DNA of 64,000 nucleotides from Kordia sp. (GCF_022447245.1 NZ_JAKVBC010000015.1:53350-117349), one strand, 5' to 3'; positions 17,169 to 25,399 are shown, numbered from the stretch's first letter. Translations and numbers: made by a program. The notes: generated by a model not told the origin, from the sequence alone.

Positions 17169-17435
17169 ATGGAAGAACAAGGCTACACATACGATCCATT
17201 TCAATTACAAAACGCACCAACAAAGCAGAAATTTTCATTACAATAAAAAGTAATGACAATCATATTGGTCATTATTTTTATGATGATTCCTTTGTATACT
17301 ATAAGTTCAGATGCTTTTAAAGCAAATTATGTATATAAACCTGAGCCTAGTTATATGTGTGTACTCTCTTATTTAGAGATGCATCCTTACAAACCAACCG
17401 AATTTAGACAAGGGAAAATAGAATTTAAAAAATAA
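17169..17435 (+). pseudogene. small membrane protein gene interrupted by one in-frame TAA
   Basis: Frame 17169 reads MEEQGYTYDPFQLQNAPTKQ then KFSLQ, meets TAA at 17244-17246, and continues in the same frame as KVMTIILVIIFMMIPLYTIS and on to 17435. The whole matches the intact neighbour at 17441, which has the same order of polar N-terminus, KFSL, membrane helix and 'PLxxIS' segment. The lesion is a single nonsense codon at the position where the neighbour reads threonine. The C-terminal halves differ (this copy has no CSPF..CGC motif). Restart at ATG 17253 could still give a 60-residue membrane peptide. It starts one base after the bshB1 stop. Confidence 0.6.
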
Positions 17436-17440
17436 AGTTT

Positions 17441-17653
17441 ATGGAACAAGAACACTTACATGATCCGTTACGATTTCAATATGAATCTAATTCGCGAAAA
17501 TTTTCATTACGAACAAAATTAATAGCTGTATTATTAGTTTTGATTTTTGTTTCAATTCCTTTATTTCAGATAAGTCCAGAAACTTTTAAATTAAATACTA
17601 TATTCGAGTGGGTACCATGTTCGCCTTTTATGTCATGTGGTTGCTTTGGATAA
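17441..17653 (+). CDS. small single-helix membrane protein with C-terminal cysteines
   Basis: The 70-residue protein has a polar N-terminus of about 25 residues (EQEHLHDPLRFQYESNSRKF), one membrane helix at about 29-45, and a short tail ending CSPFMSCGCFG with four cysteines. It is the intact copy of a tandem pair, beginning 5 bp after the broken copy. No family is recognised. The cysteine cluster could bind a metal or form a disulphide, but this is a guess. Confidence 0.55.
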   Translation: MEQEHLHDPLRFQYESNSRKFSLRTKLIAVLLVLIFVSIPLFQISPETFKLNTIFEWVPCSPFMSCGCFG

Positions 17654-17746
17654 ATGCCTTTACTTATTATTTTGAAATTTTTAATACCTCTAATCTTTTC
17701 AAAATCACATACATAAAAAAGGAATTTAAATAATTTGAAAAAATAC

Positions 17747-17777
17747 TTTGTATAGGGATTTAAATAGCTTATATTTG
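17747..17777 (+). promoter_or_regulatory. Bacteroidota promoter of tRNA-His
   Basis: TTTG at 17747-17750 and TATATTTG at 17770-17777 are separated by exactly 19 bp, an exact fit to the -33 TTG / -7 TAnnTTTG promoter of this phylum. The tRNA starts 18 bp downstream of the -7 element. Confidence 0.8.
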
Positions 17778-17794
17778 CATCCGCAAAACAAATG

Positions 17795-17868
17795 GTGATT
17801 GTAGCTCAGCTGGTTAGAGCGCTGGATTGTGGTTCCAGAGGTCGCCGGTTCGAACCCGGTCTTTCACC
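17795..17868 (+). tRNA. tRNA-His (anticodon GTG)
   Basis: The D arm (TAGCTCAGCTGGTTAGAGC), the anticodon arm CTGGA-TTGTGGT-TCCAG with anticodon GTG, a 5-nt variable loop and the T arm GCCGG-TTCGAAC-CCGGT are all present. CCA is not encoded. A G at 17794 could supply the -1 guanosine typical of tRNA-His. The acceptor stem GTGATTG against CTTTCAC leaves two T-T mismatches at pairs 5-68 and 6-67, which is odd for a sole tRNA-His gene. The 3' half is also present at 62602-62644. Confidence 0.85.
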
Positions 17869-17869
17869 C
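17827..17869 (+). repeat. left copy of a 43-bp direct repeat (putative attL in tRNA-His)
   Basis: The 43 bases from the anticodon loop (starting TTGTGGTTCC) to three bases after the acceptor stem (ending TCTTTCACCC) are identical to 62602-62644, on the same strand. Sequence on both sides of the block differs between the copies. A direct repeat of the 3' half of a tRNA, beginning in the anticodon loop, is the standard product of tyrosine-recombinase integration. Confidence 0.8.
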
Positions 17870-17883
17870 TTTATAAACACTAG

Positions 17884-17911
17884 AAAAGCCAAGTTGTATG
17901 ACTTGGCTTTT
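17884..17911 (+). terminator. terminator after tRNA-His
   Basis: AAAAGCCAAGT pairs perfectly with ACTTGGCTTTT over a 6-nt loop and is followed by further T residues. Confidence 0.85.
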
Positions 17912-18000
17912 TTTGTTTCTGTACAACATATTTGCAACATTTACATGCTAAGTAGACAACTTATCTTTTTCTATTTAATTTACTGAAAAATATATAGTCA

Positions 18001-18047
18001 TCTATCTTCTAAGCAGACAGTCACAGGTTCGAATCCTGTCACGATCA
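18001..18047 (+). pseudogene. 3' half of a tRNA-Arg(TCT): remnant
   Basis: From 18006 the sequence reads as an anticodon loop CTTCTAA (anticodon TCT), the 3' anticodon strand GCAGA, a 5-nt variable loop CAGTC, a complete T arm ACAGG-TTCGAAT-CCTGT and a 7-nt acceptor strand CACGATC. The 5' half (acceptor strand GATCGTG and D arm) is absent; only three of five bases of the 5' anticodon strand match. This is the expected scar of an integration or excision event at a tRNA-Arg gene, next to the tRNA-His junction. Confidence 0.65.
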
Positions 18048-18059
18048 CACCAAGCAAAA

Positions 18060-18082
18060 AACCACGTCAATCTGACATGGTT
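18060..18082 (+). terminator. stem-loop after the tRNA-Arg remnant
   Basis: AACCACGTCA pairs with TGACATGGTT (one G-U) over a 3-nt loop and is followed by a T-rich stretch. It looks like the terminator that once followed the tRNA. The sequence from 18083 to 18383 has no gene or structure that I can support. Confidence 0.55.
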
Positions 18083-18383
18083 CTTTGTTTTTTGAACAAA
18101 TCCAAACATCGTTTGAGATTTGGGAGGAAAACAAAGAACGAGAGCGACAGCTCGTGGCTTCTTATTTGCAGCAGTGAGTTGCAAAGGATCACAGAGTAAT
18201 TCTGCCGTGGTCACAAGCATAACAAGACTTTCCAGAAATCGTAAGCCTTTTTTGTTTTCAATTTGTGCGAAATCTGAACAAAAATGATATTAACAAACTC
18301 TAAAAATCATAACCTTAAGTCTACATATGAATTCGTAAAAAGAATTATCTGTAATTCTAGTGTAAATTCAACATAATAAAATC

Positions 18384-18459
18384 ATATATACTAACCTACA
18401 GTATATATCTTTTCACTAGCGAAAAGGAAAGATTTTTACAAACAATTTTAATACCTTTG
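18384..18459 (+). promoter_or_regulatory. promoter and candidate operator of the cobalamin operon
   Basis: A perfect 9-bp inverted repeat, ATATATACT...AGTATATAT with a 7-bp spacer, lies at 18384-18408. A second small inverted repeat, CTTTTC...GAAAAG, follows at 18410-18427. The -7 element TACCTTTG is at 18452-18459, 15 bp before the ATG of the CobW-type gene. No cobalamin riboswitch is seen here, so this long plus-strand operon may be controlled by a protein binding the palindrome. Confidence 0.5.
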
Positions 18460-18473
18460 TGAAAAAAGATACT

Positions 18474-19571
18474 ATGACAACCAGCACTTTTAAAAAAATA
18501 CCTGTAACAATCATTACAGGTTTCCTAGGTTCAGGAAAAACAACACTTATTCATCAAATAGCAAGGAACGCCGATGGACGACGTTTAGCTATCATTGTCA
18601 ATGAGTTTGGCGAGTTAGGAATGGATGGAGAAATACTCAAAGGGAATGACTGTGGTTGTGAAGAAGAAAATATATTAGAACTGAGTAACGGATGCCTCTG
18701 TTGTACAGTGCAAGAAGAGTTTCTGCCAACTATGTTACAACTCATGGAACGTAAAGATCAAATAGATCATATCATCATTGAAACTTCTGGATTGGCATTA
18801 CCAAAACCTTTAGTAAGAGCATTTAATTGGCCAGATTTGAAGCCACAAATAACAGTAGATGCTGTAGTAACTGTAGTAGACAGTGTAGGACAAGCTACAG
18901 GTGAAATCTGTGATAGAGCGAAAGTGCAAGAACAACGTTTAGCGGATGATAGCTTAGATCATGAATCTTCAATAGAAGAATTATTTGAAGATCAATTATC
19001 ATGTGCCGATTTGATAATCATGACAAAATCAGATTTAATAGAAGAAACTCAGTTCAATGAAGTACGTACTATTATTCAAAAGAAAGTAGACGATAACATA
19101 AAAATTATTTCAGGTGTAAAAGGTGATATTCCTGTAGATGTATTGTTAGGGTTAAATATGAAATCGGAAGACTTCATTGAAGAAAAACATTCACATCACG
19201 AAGCACATCATCACCATCACGATCACGATCATGACCATCACCATCACCATCATCATGAACATGATCATGACGAAACCATCAATTCATTAGTACTAGAAAT
19301 AAAAGCACCACATACACCGAAACAACTCGTAAAAGCACTTGGGGAATTGGTAGCTGAATTTGAAATTTATCGTATCAAAGGAATCATACACGTTCCCAAC
19401 AAACCAATGCGTATGATTGTACAAGGCGTAGCCAACAGATTTGAAAACTATTTTGACAGAAAATGGAAAGAAGGAGAATTGAAAGCAACACGCTTAGTGA
19501 TCATCGGTGAAAAACTAGAAGAAACTACATTGATGAATGCCATTGAAAATAAATTAACGGTAACAGTATAA
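18474..19571 (+). CDS. cobW: CobW-type G3E GTPase with histidine-rich metal-binding loop
   Basis: The protein has the Walker A motif GFLGSGKTTL near residue 16, the metal-binding CLCC motif in NGCLCCTVQEEF, the GTP-specificity TKSD motif, and a His/Asp-rich loop of about 30 residues (HHHHHDHDHDHHHH type) before the C-terminal CobW domain. G3E GTPases of this type insert or deliver metal ions. In a cobalamin cluster the metal is most likely cobalt for the CobN-type chelatase. I prefer ATG at 18474 to the GTG at 18459 because the GTG is part of the -7 promoter element. First gene of the plus-strand operon. Confidence 0.9.
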   Translation: MTTSTFKKIPVTIITGFLGSGKTTLIHQIARNADGRRLAIIVNEFGELGMDGEILKGNDCGCEEENILELSNGCLCCTVQEEFLPTMLQLMERKDQIDHIIIETSGLALPKPLVRAFNWPDLKPQITVDAVVTVVDSVGQATGEICDRAKVQEQRLADDSLDHESSIEELFEDQLSCADLIIMTKSDLIEETQFNEVRTIIQKKVDDNIKIISGVKGDIPVDVLLGLNMKSEDFIEEKHSHHEAHHHHHDHDHDHHHHHHHEHDHDETINSLVLEIKAPHTPKQLVKALGELVAEFEIYRIKGIIHVPNKPMRMIVQGVANRFENYFDRKWKEGELKATRLVIIGEKLEETTLMNAIENKLTVTV

Positions 19572-19575
19572 GCTC

Positions 19576-20160
19576 ATGAAAATATACACACGAAAAGGTG
19601 ATGCTGGAAAAACGGGTGTTTTCGGCGGAAAAAGAACCTATAAAAACTCCGCAAGAATTGAATGCATAGGAACGTTGGATGAGGTAAATTCTACGATAGG
19701 TTTACTCAGAGCAAAGCTTGGAGAAGATCACGATTGGCAAACCAACTTACATCGTATTCAAAAAGATATGATGGACATGATGTCGCATTTAGCGAGACCT
19801 TCAGATTCTAAAAAAACCAATCCGAATCCAAAACCTATTGATGGTGCAGAATTTTGTGAAAATTGGTTGGATGAATTAGAAGCAAATATCAGCTCACCTT
19901 CCGATTATTTTATTCTTCCAGGAGGAAATGAAATCTCAGCGCTTTGCCATGTGTGTAGAACTCAAGCACGAAGAGGAGAACGTACGTTGGTAACGTTAAT
20001 GTTAGAAGATCCTGAAAGTGTGGAAGAATATGTGGTAGCCTATATCAACAGATTATCAGATTTATTTTTTACAATGTCCAGAGCCGAAATGGACAAAAAA
20101 GGGGTTGCAGAAGAAAAATGGCAACTATTTCTATACAAACGCAAAAAGAAAAAAAGCTAA
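19576..20160 (+). CDS. PduO-type ATP:cob(I)alamin adenosyltransferase
   Basis: The 194-residue protein begins MKIYTRKGDAGKTGVFGGKR, the signature N-terminus of PduO/CobO2-type adenosyltransferases (TRxGDxGxTG). The family motifs GTLDEVNSTIG, LPGGNEISALCHVCRTQARRGER and YINRLSDLFFTMSRAE follow; they include the Arg/Glu residues that bind ATP and cobalamin. It transfers the 5'-deoxyadenosyl group from ATP to cob(I)alamin or cobyrinate diamide. It starts 4 bp after the CobW-type gene, and its 3' end overlaps the next gene. Confidence 0.92.
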   Translation: MKIYTRKGDAGKTGVFGGKRTYKNSARIECIGTLDEVNSTIGLLRAKLGEDHDWQTNLHRIQKDMMDMMSHLARPSDSKKTNPNPKPIDGAEFCENWLDELEANISSPSDYFILPGGNEISALCHVCRTQARRGERTLVTLMLEDPESVEEYVVAYINRLSDLFFTMSRAEMDKKGVAEEKWQLFLYKRKKKKS

Positions 20161-20873
20161 AAATTTTGCATACTATTTACGGAGTAGCTTTAGGTCCTGG
20201 TGATCCAGAATTAGTTACGCTAAAGGCGTTGCGTATTCTAAAAGAAGCGGATGTCATATTTTATCCAGGCTCATCCTTTAAAGGAAAACAGAAAAGTTTT
20301 GTCTATCCAATTTTAGAACATCATGGACTCACCACAAAACAACTTGAAGGGTTCTTTTTAGAGATGACCTTAGACAGAATCTCAGCAGAAAAAACTTATG
20401 ACGAAACGGTAGTTAAAATTGAGTCTGCGCACAAAGAAGGTAAAAAAGTAGCCATTGTTTGTGAAGGCGATTTAAGTTTATATGCTTCTTTTTCATATAT
20501 TCTTCAACGATTGCAAACACAAAAACTGCCTGTATCTTTAATTCCAGGAATCAATGCGTTCTCTTTAGGAGCAGCTAAGCATCAAATTCCTATATGTTTA
20601 CTCAATGACAAAGTAGCAATTATTCCTCGTGAAAGCGATATGGAGAAAATGGCAACCTATTTTCAAAACTTTGACACGTTAGTACTCATGAAAATTCGTT
20701 CTAATTGGGAAGCTATTCGGCAACTTTTGGAAGAAAAAAAATGGAATTTTTACTATTGTGAACGATTGGGTACGGCAGAAGAATTTATTAGTACTAATTT
20801 AAAAGAAATTTCAGAGAGAACGATTCCGTATTTCTCTTTGCTCATTATAAAAAAGAATCATACACATGATTAA
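20118..20873 (+). CDS. cobI: precorrin-2 / cobalt-factor II C20-methyltransferase
   Basis: The 251-residue protein is a tetrapyrrole SAM methylase. The N-terminal motif is VALGPGDPELVTLKALRIL, followed by ADVIFYPGSS, the GEGDLSLYASFSYI-type loop (here CEGDLSLYASFSY) and IPGINAFSLGAA, which together are characteristic of CobI/CbiL. It adds the C20 methyl group of the corrin ring. The annotated ATG overlaps the upstream adenosyltransferase by 43 bp; the conserved part begins only at about residue 20, so a shorter start around the end of that gene is possible. It overlaps cobJ-cobH by 8 bp. Confidence 0.9.
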   Translation: MATISIQTQKEKKLKILHTIYGVALGPGDPELVTLKALRILKEADVIFYPGSSFKGKQKSFVYPILEHHGLTTKQLEGFFLEMTLDRISAEKTYDETVVKIESAHKEGKKVAIVCEGDLSLYASFSYILQRLQTQKLPVSLIPGINAFSLGAAKHQIPICLLNDKVAIIPRESDMEKMATYFQNFDTLVLMKIRSNWEAIRQLLEEKKWNFYYCERLGTAEEFISTNLKEISERTIPYFSLLIIKKNHTHD

Positions 20874-22233
20874 AGTAGTCGGACTTGGTCCAGGGCATGC
20901 ACAATACATGATTCCCATGGCAACAGAAGCAGTTTCACAAGCAACTGTTATAATTGGATATCATTATTATTTTCAATTCATTCAGCATCTTATCGATCCA
21001 AATACAGTCTGTATCGGAAAAGAACTGAGTCAAGAAGAAAGAAGAGCCGAAATTGCCATCGAACATGCGCAAAAAGGAGAAAATGTAGTAGTCATAGGTT
21101 CGGGAGACGCAAGTATCTATGCGATGGCATCTATTGTATACCAAAAAATTGCGGTACAAAAACTCAATCTTGAAGTAGAAACAGTACCTGGAATCTCAGC
21201 ATTCATTACTGCAGGTAGCAAACTCGGTGCAATATTAGGACATGATTTTTGTTGTATCTCTCTATCAGATTTAATGACGCCGTGGACTACTATTGAAAAA
21301 AGAATTACTGCTGCGGCACAAGGCGATTTTGTTACAGGATTGTACAATCCGAAAAGCAAAAAACGCTATTGGCAATTACAAGCATTAAAAAATATCTATC
21401 TAAAATACCGTGAAGCGTCTACGCCTGTAGCCATTTGCAAACAATTAGGACGAACAGAAGAAAATATTATACTCACAACTTTAGGTGAATTAAATGTTGA
21501 AGATGTAGACATGTTTAGTGTGGTATTAATCGGAAACAGTCAGACATTTAGATATAAAGATCATCTGATTACGCCACGCGGATATTTAAACAGAAAACCA
21601 GAAACAGGTTCGGAAATTCAAGAAGCAAGTTTTAAAGAAATCATAACGAATTTACCTGCAACTCATTTTGATAAAGATCACTTATGGGCAGCCATTCGTT
21701 GCATACATACCTCAGGCGATTTTGAATACATTAAGTATTTAGAAACTTCCAAAAATGCCATTGAAACATGGAATGTCTACCTGAAAAATGGTGGGACTAT
21801 TGTTACAGATGTCACGATGGTACAAGCAGGAATAACCAAAGCATTTACAAAAAAATATAACAACCAAATAGTTTGCTTATTGAATGAAGAAGAAACGCTT
21901 CAATTAGCAGCAGCAGAAGGATTAACACGTTCGCAAGCAGGGATAAAACGTGCTGCAGCGCACTATCCAGATGCGTTATTTGTGATTGGGAATGCGCCAA
22001 CAGCATTAATCGAAATTGTAGATCAAATTCATGCAGGAGCTATCAGTCCAACAGGCGTTATTGGTGCGCCAGTAGGTTTTATTAATGTTATAGAATCCAA
22101 AGAGCGTTTAAAAATGTTGCAACATACACCATACGCACTTATCACGGAACGTAGAGGTGGAAGCAACTTTGCGGCAGCCATTGTGAATGCTGCATTTACT
22201 TTGGAAGAAGCATCAAAGTTAGAGATGATATAA
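20866..22233 (+). CDS. cobJ: fusion: precorrin-3B C17-methyltransferase (CobJ/CbiH) + precorrin-8X methylmutase (CobH/CbiC)
   Basis: Residues 1 to about 240 form a SAM tetrapyrrole methylase of the CobJ type (VVGLGPGHAQYM, GSGDASIYAMAS, VPGISAFITAGSKLGA, and LYNPKSKKRYWQL, a hallmark of C17 methylation). Residues from about 255 to 455 form a CobH/CbiC methylmutase with DVTMVQAGITK, FVIGNAPTALIEI and GAPVGFINVIESKE. The first enzyme contracts the ring by methylating C17; the second moves a methyl group from C11 to C12. Such fusions tie an early to a late step of the same pathway. It overlaps cobI by 8 bp. Confidence 0.92.
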   Translation: MIKVVGLGPGHAQYMIPMATEAVSQATVIIGYHYYFQFIQHLIDPNTVCIGKELSQEERRAEIAIEHAQKGENVVVIGSGDASIYAMASIVYQKIAVQKLNLEVETVPGISAFITAGSKLGAILGHDFCCISLSDLMTPWTTIEKRITAAAQGDFVTGLYNPKSKKRYWQLQALKNIYLKYREASTPVAICKQLGRTEENIILTTLGELNVEDVDMFSVVLIGNSQTFRYKDHLITPRGYLNRKPETGSEIQEASFKEIITNLPATHFDKDHLWAAIRCIHTSGDFEYIKYLETSKNAIETWNVYLKNGGTIVTDVTMVQAGITKAFTKKYNNQIVCLLNEEETLQLAAAEGLTRSQAGIKRAAAHYPDALFVIGNAPTALIEIVDQIHAGAISPTGVIGAPVGFINVIESKERLKMLQHTPYALITERRGGSNFAAAIVNAAFTLEEASKLEMI

Positions 22234-22318
22234 GCATGCAGGAAACAATGTGACGGTTTTTACAACAATAGAAAATTGTAAAATCGCAAGATGAAATAGT
22301 AATCCAAGAAAAACAAAC

Positions 22319-23500
22319 ATGACGTTTCACGTAATAGGCATCGGAAATACCATTCCGTTCTTTTCAAAAGAACAACAAATGCTCATTAAAAATGCAACGA
22401 TTTTTAGTGGAGGAAAACGTCATTATGAGCTGGTGAAAGCGTTCTTACCTGAAAATCATCAGTGGATTTATATCAAAAGTCCAATGGATGAGCTATTTGA
22501 AAATTATGAAAAAGCAAACGCTATGATTGTCGTTTTTGCTTCAGGAAATCCACTTTTTTATGGCTTTTCAAATACGCTTCAAAATAAATATCCTAAAGCA
22601 ACTATATATACAGAACCTTATTTCAGTTCGATTCAATTGTTGACGAATAGAACCAATACCAATAGTAATGAACTTACTACAGTAAGTGTCCATGGGAGAA
22701 GTTGGAAAGCCTTAGACGAAGCCTTAATACAACAACTTCCGTTGATTGGTGTGTTAACGGATCAACAGAAAAATCCAGCTGCAATTGCCCAACGCATGCT
22801 TGCATATGGTTTCAACAATTATGAAATGAGTATTGGTGAAGATTTGGAAGGAGAATATGAAAAAGTACAAACAATCAATCTTGTAGAAGCAACACAAAAA
22901 AACTACCAAAAACTCAACTGTGTTTTAGTACACAAAAAGGAAGAAAGAAAACAATATTTCGGAATACCAGACACCGCATTTAAAGGTTTAGAAGGCAGAC
23001 CTAATATGATCACCAAAATGCCCATTCGACTTGCAAGTTTACATTTGTTAGAAGTGTTGAATGCTTCTGTTTTGTGGGATATTGGATTTTGTACAGGAGC
23101 TATTTCGATAGAAGCAATACTCAAAAATCCGAAATTGGACGTAATTGCTTTTGAGAAGCGTCCTGAATGTGAAGCGATTTTACACGAAAACCAAAAACGA
23201 TTTGGAGCGCCTGGAATTACAGCTGTTATGGGCGATTTTTTTGAACAAGATTTGAATTTGTACGCAACACCTGATAGTATTTTTATTGGCGGTCATGGTG
23301 GAAAATTATCTGAATTATTAGCAAAGCTAGATACAATCATACAATCGAAAGCACAAATTGTGATCAATGCGGTCAAGGAAACCAGTGGTAATGCTTTCAA
23401 ACAAGGCTGCAAAAACTTAGGTTGGGAAATCGTAGAAGAAATGAATTTAACCCTAAATTTGCATAATCCGATATGCTTACTAAAAGCAATCAAACAATAA
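22319..23500 (+). CDS. cobL: precorrin-6Y C5,15-methyltransferase (decarboxylating), CbiE-CbiT
   Basis: The 393-residue protein has an N-terminal CbiE domain (residues 1 to about 205; IGIGNTIPFFSK, FSGGKRHYELV, FASGNPLFYGF) and a C-terminal CbiT domain (about 210-393) with the class I methyltransferase motif LWDIGFCTGAISIEA and FIGGHGGKLSELL. It methylates C5 and C15 and removes the C12 acetate carboxyl. It starts 85 bp after cobJ-cobH; the gap contains a TTTTACAA...TTGTAAAA hairpin at about 22257-22283. The next gene starts 4 bp after the stop. Confidence 0.92.
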   Translation: MTFHVIGIGNTIPFFSKEQQMLIKNATIFSGGKRHYELVKAFLPENHQWIYIKSPMDELFENYEKANAMIVVFASGNPLFYGFSNTLQNKYPKATIYTEPYFSSIQLLTNRTNTNSNELTTVSVHGRSWKALDEALIQQLPLIGVLTDQQKNPAAIAQRMLAYGFNNYEMSIGEDLEGEYEKVQTINLVEATQKNYQKLNCVLVHKKEERKQYFGIPDTAFKGLEGRPNMITKMPIRLASLHLLEVLNASVLWDIGFCTGAISIEAILKNPKLDVIAFEKRPECEAILHENQKRFGAPGITAVMGDFFEQDLNLYATPDSIFIGGHGGKLSELLAKLDTIIQSKAQIVINAVKETSGNAFKQGCKNLGWEIVEEMNLTLNLHNPICLLKAIKQ

Positions 23501-23504
23501 AAAA

Positions 23505-25358
23505 ATGGCAGAAAAAGTTTTAAAAGTAGCAATACTTAGTTTTACCGATAACGGATTAAAAATTGCAAAAACCTTGCAAAATGAATTTTATCGAAGTAAA
23601 GTTTTTACCACGAGAGATGGTGAAGAAAGCAAAGATATAAAGCAAATTACCTCAGTTTCTGAACTTATGGAAACATCATTTCAAAAATATGAGGCTTGGA
23701 TTTTTGTTGGTGCATTAGGTATTTGTGTGCGAAGTATTGCTGCATATATTGAAGACAAAAAAACAGATCCTGCCGTCATCAATGTGGATGAACAAGGAAC
23801 CTATGCGCAATCGGTGTTGAGTGGTCATGTGGGAAAAGCCAATGAACTGACAACACAAATTAGCCGAATACTACAAGCAACTCCTGTAATTTCGACATCC
23901 AGTGATTTGCAAAATTTATGGAGTTTGGATTTGCTCGCAGAAAAATTCTCATGGAAAGCTGTACATACAACGGAACTAAACAAAATCATCTCATTATTTG
24001 TCAACAAAAAGCCAACTGCTTTAGTGCTCAAAGTAAAAGATCAAGGAACAGCACATTTAGAAAAAACCTGCCCTGATTTTGTAAACATATACTATAATAT
24101 TGAAGATGTAAACACTGCAAAGTATGAACTGTTGCTATATGTTGGATATGAAACGCTACACACAAAAATTACTTCACTAGCATTCTATCCAAAATGTATT
24201 GCTATTGGAAGTGGTTGTGCAAAAGATATCGAATCACCATTATTTGAAATGGGATTGCTAGAAGAACTCGAAAAGCAGCAAATTGCTATGGAAAGTATCT
24301 GCGCATTAGGTTCTGCGGATATCAAAGCGGGAGAACAAGCCTATTTGGACTTTGCAGAAAAATTTGATATTCCTTTTGTTACCTATTCGGGAGAAGAATT
24401 GAATACGATTGATGTGGCAAATCCGTCGGAAGTCGTAAAAGAAAAAGTAGGTGTTTTTGGTGTGTCAGAAGCTGCTTCGGCACTCATTGCAGCTACCAAA
24501 GATTGGTTGGTTGAAAAAACGAAAATCATCACGCAATCGGGAAAAAAGTTTACCTATGCACTGGCGCTAGTTGCGGATTTTGAACGTAAACCTAGCATTG
24601 CGATTGTTGGTGCAGGTTCTGGAGATCCAGACTTACTAACATTAAAAGGACAAATACTACTAGAAGAAGCTGACTGTATATTGTATGCAGGAAGTTTAGT
24701 GCCAGAAGAATTAACGCACATGGCAAAACAAGGTGCTTTGGTACGTAATTCTGCTTCTATGACCTTAGAAGAGCAAATAGGAATCATAGATAATTATTAC
24801 AAACAAGGGAAAAAAATTGTGCGTTTGCATTCGGGCGATCCATCTATTTATGGAGCTGTACAAGAGCAAATGACCATTTTTGATGCCAAAGGATACGACT
24901 ATCACATTGTCCCAGGAATCTCTTCGTTTCAAGCAGCCGCTGCTTATTTAAAGTCAGAATTTACCATTCCAGAAGTAGCGCAGACCATTATTTTAACAAG
25001 AGGCGAAGGAAACACGCCAACTCCTGAGCATGAAAAAATTGCAGATATGGCAAAACTACGTGCTACGATGTGTATCTTTTTAAGTGCTGGAATTGCCAAA
25101 AAAGTACAAGGCGAACTGTTAGAACACTATCCAGAAGATACACCATTGGCAGTATTATACCGTGTTAGTTGGAAAGACGAACAAGTATGGACAGGAAAAC
25201 TAACGGAACTTGCACAAATCATCAAAGAAAACAAACTCACTCGAACGGTCTTAATCGTAGTTGGAGAAGCTATTGGAGCACGTAAAAATCGTTCATGGTT
25301 GTACGATGATAAATGGCATCATATCTTTCGAAAAAAAGGGAAAGTGACAATTAAATAG
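23505..25358 (+). CDS. cbiG-cobM: fusion: CbiG (cobalt-precorrin-5A hydrolase) + CobM/CbiF (precorrin-4 C11-methyltransferase)
   Basis: Residues 1 to about 355 match CbiG: an N-terminal domain with WIFVGALGICVRSIAAYI and VNVDEQGTYAQSVLSGHVGKANELT-type residues, and a C-terminal CobE-like domain with IAIGSGCAKDI. Residues from about 362 to 617 are a CobM/CbiF methylase with IAIVGAGSGDPDLLTLKG, DCILYAGSLVPEE, LHSGDPSIYGAVQEQ and TRGEGNTPTPE. CobM methylates C11, after which CbiG opens the lactone and releases the two-carbon fragment, so the fused steps are successive in the anaerobic route. CbiG has no role in the classical aerobic route, which uses CobG. Confidence 0.92.
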   Translation: MAEKVLKVAILSFTDNGLKIAKTLQNEFYRSKVFTTRDGEESKDIKQITSVSELMETSFQKYEAWIFVGALGICVRSIAAYIEDKKTDPAVINVDEQGTYAQSVLSGHVGKANELTTQISRILQATPVISTSSDLQNLWSLDLLAEKFSWKAVHTTELNKIISLFVNKKPTALVLKVKDQGTAHLEKTCPDFVNIYYNIEDVNTAKYELLLYVGYETLHTKITSLAFYPKCIAIGSGCAKDIESPLFEMGLLEELEKQQIAMESICALGSADIKAGEQAYLDFAEKFDIPFVTYSGEELNTIDVANPSEVVKEKVGVFGVSEAASALIAATKDWLVEKTKIITQSGKKFTYALALVADFERKPSIAIVGAGSGDPDLLTLKGQILLEEADCILYAGSLVPEELTHMAKQGALVRNSASMTLEEQIGIIDNYYKQGKKIVRLHSGDPSIYGAVQEQMTIFDAKGYDYHIVPGISSFQAAAAYLKSEFTIPEVAQTIILTRGEGNTPTPEHEKIADMAKLRATMCIFLSAGIAKKVQGELLEHYPEDTPLAVLYRVSWKDEQVWTGKLTELAQIIKENKLTRTVLIVVGEAIGARKNRSWLYDDKWHHIFRKKGKVTIK

Positions 25359-25399
25359 TATATGCATTCAAAATTTTAGCATTTGAATAAAAAATATAT

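Noticed and set aside
18002..18220. 72-codon minus-strand open frame across the tRNA-Arg remnant
   Set aside because: Its C-terminus (RDRIRTCDCLLRR) is the translation of the antisense of a tRNA T arm, a well-known false gene pattern. The rest has no motif.
18459..18473. GTG start for the CobW-type gene
   Set aside because: The GTG overlaps the TACCTTTG promoter element; ATG at 18474 begins just before the conserved region and lies downstream of the expected transcription start.
19180..19270. CAT/CAC-rich tract as a tandem DNA repeat or CRISPR-like structure
   Set aside because: It encodes the His/Asp-rich metal loop of the CobW-type GTPase, with irregular codon use and no spacer structure. 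No CRISPR array was seen anywhere in the window.
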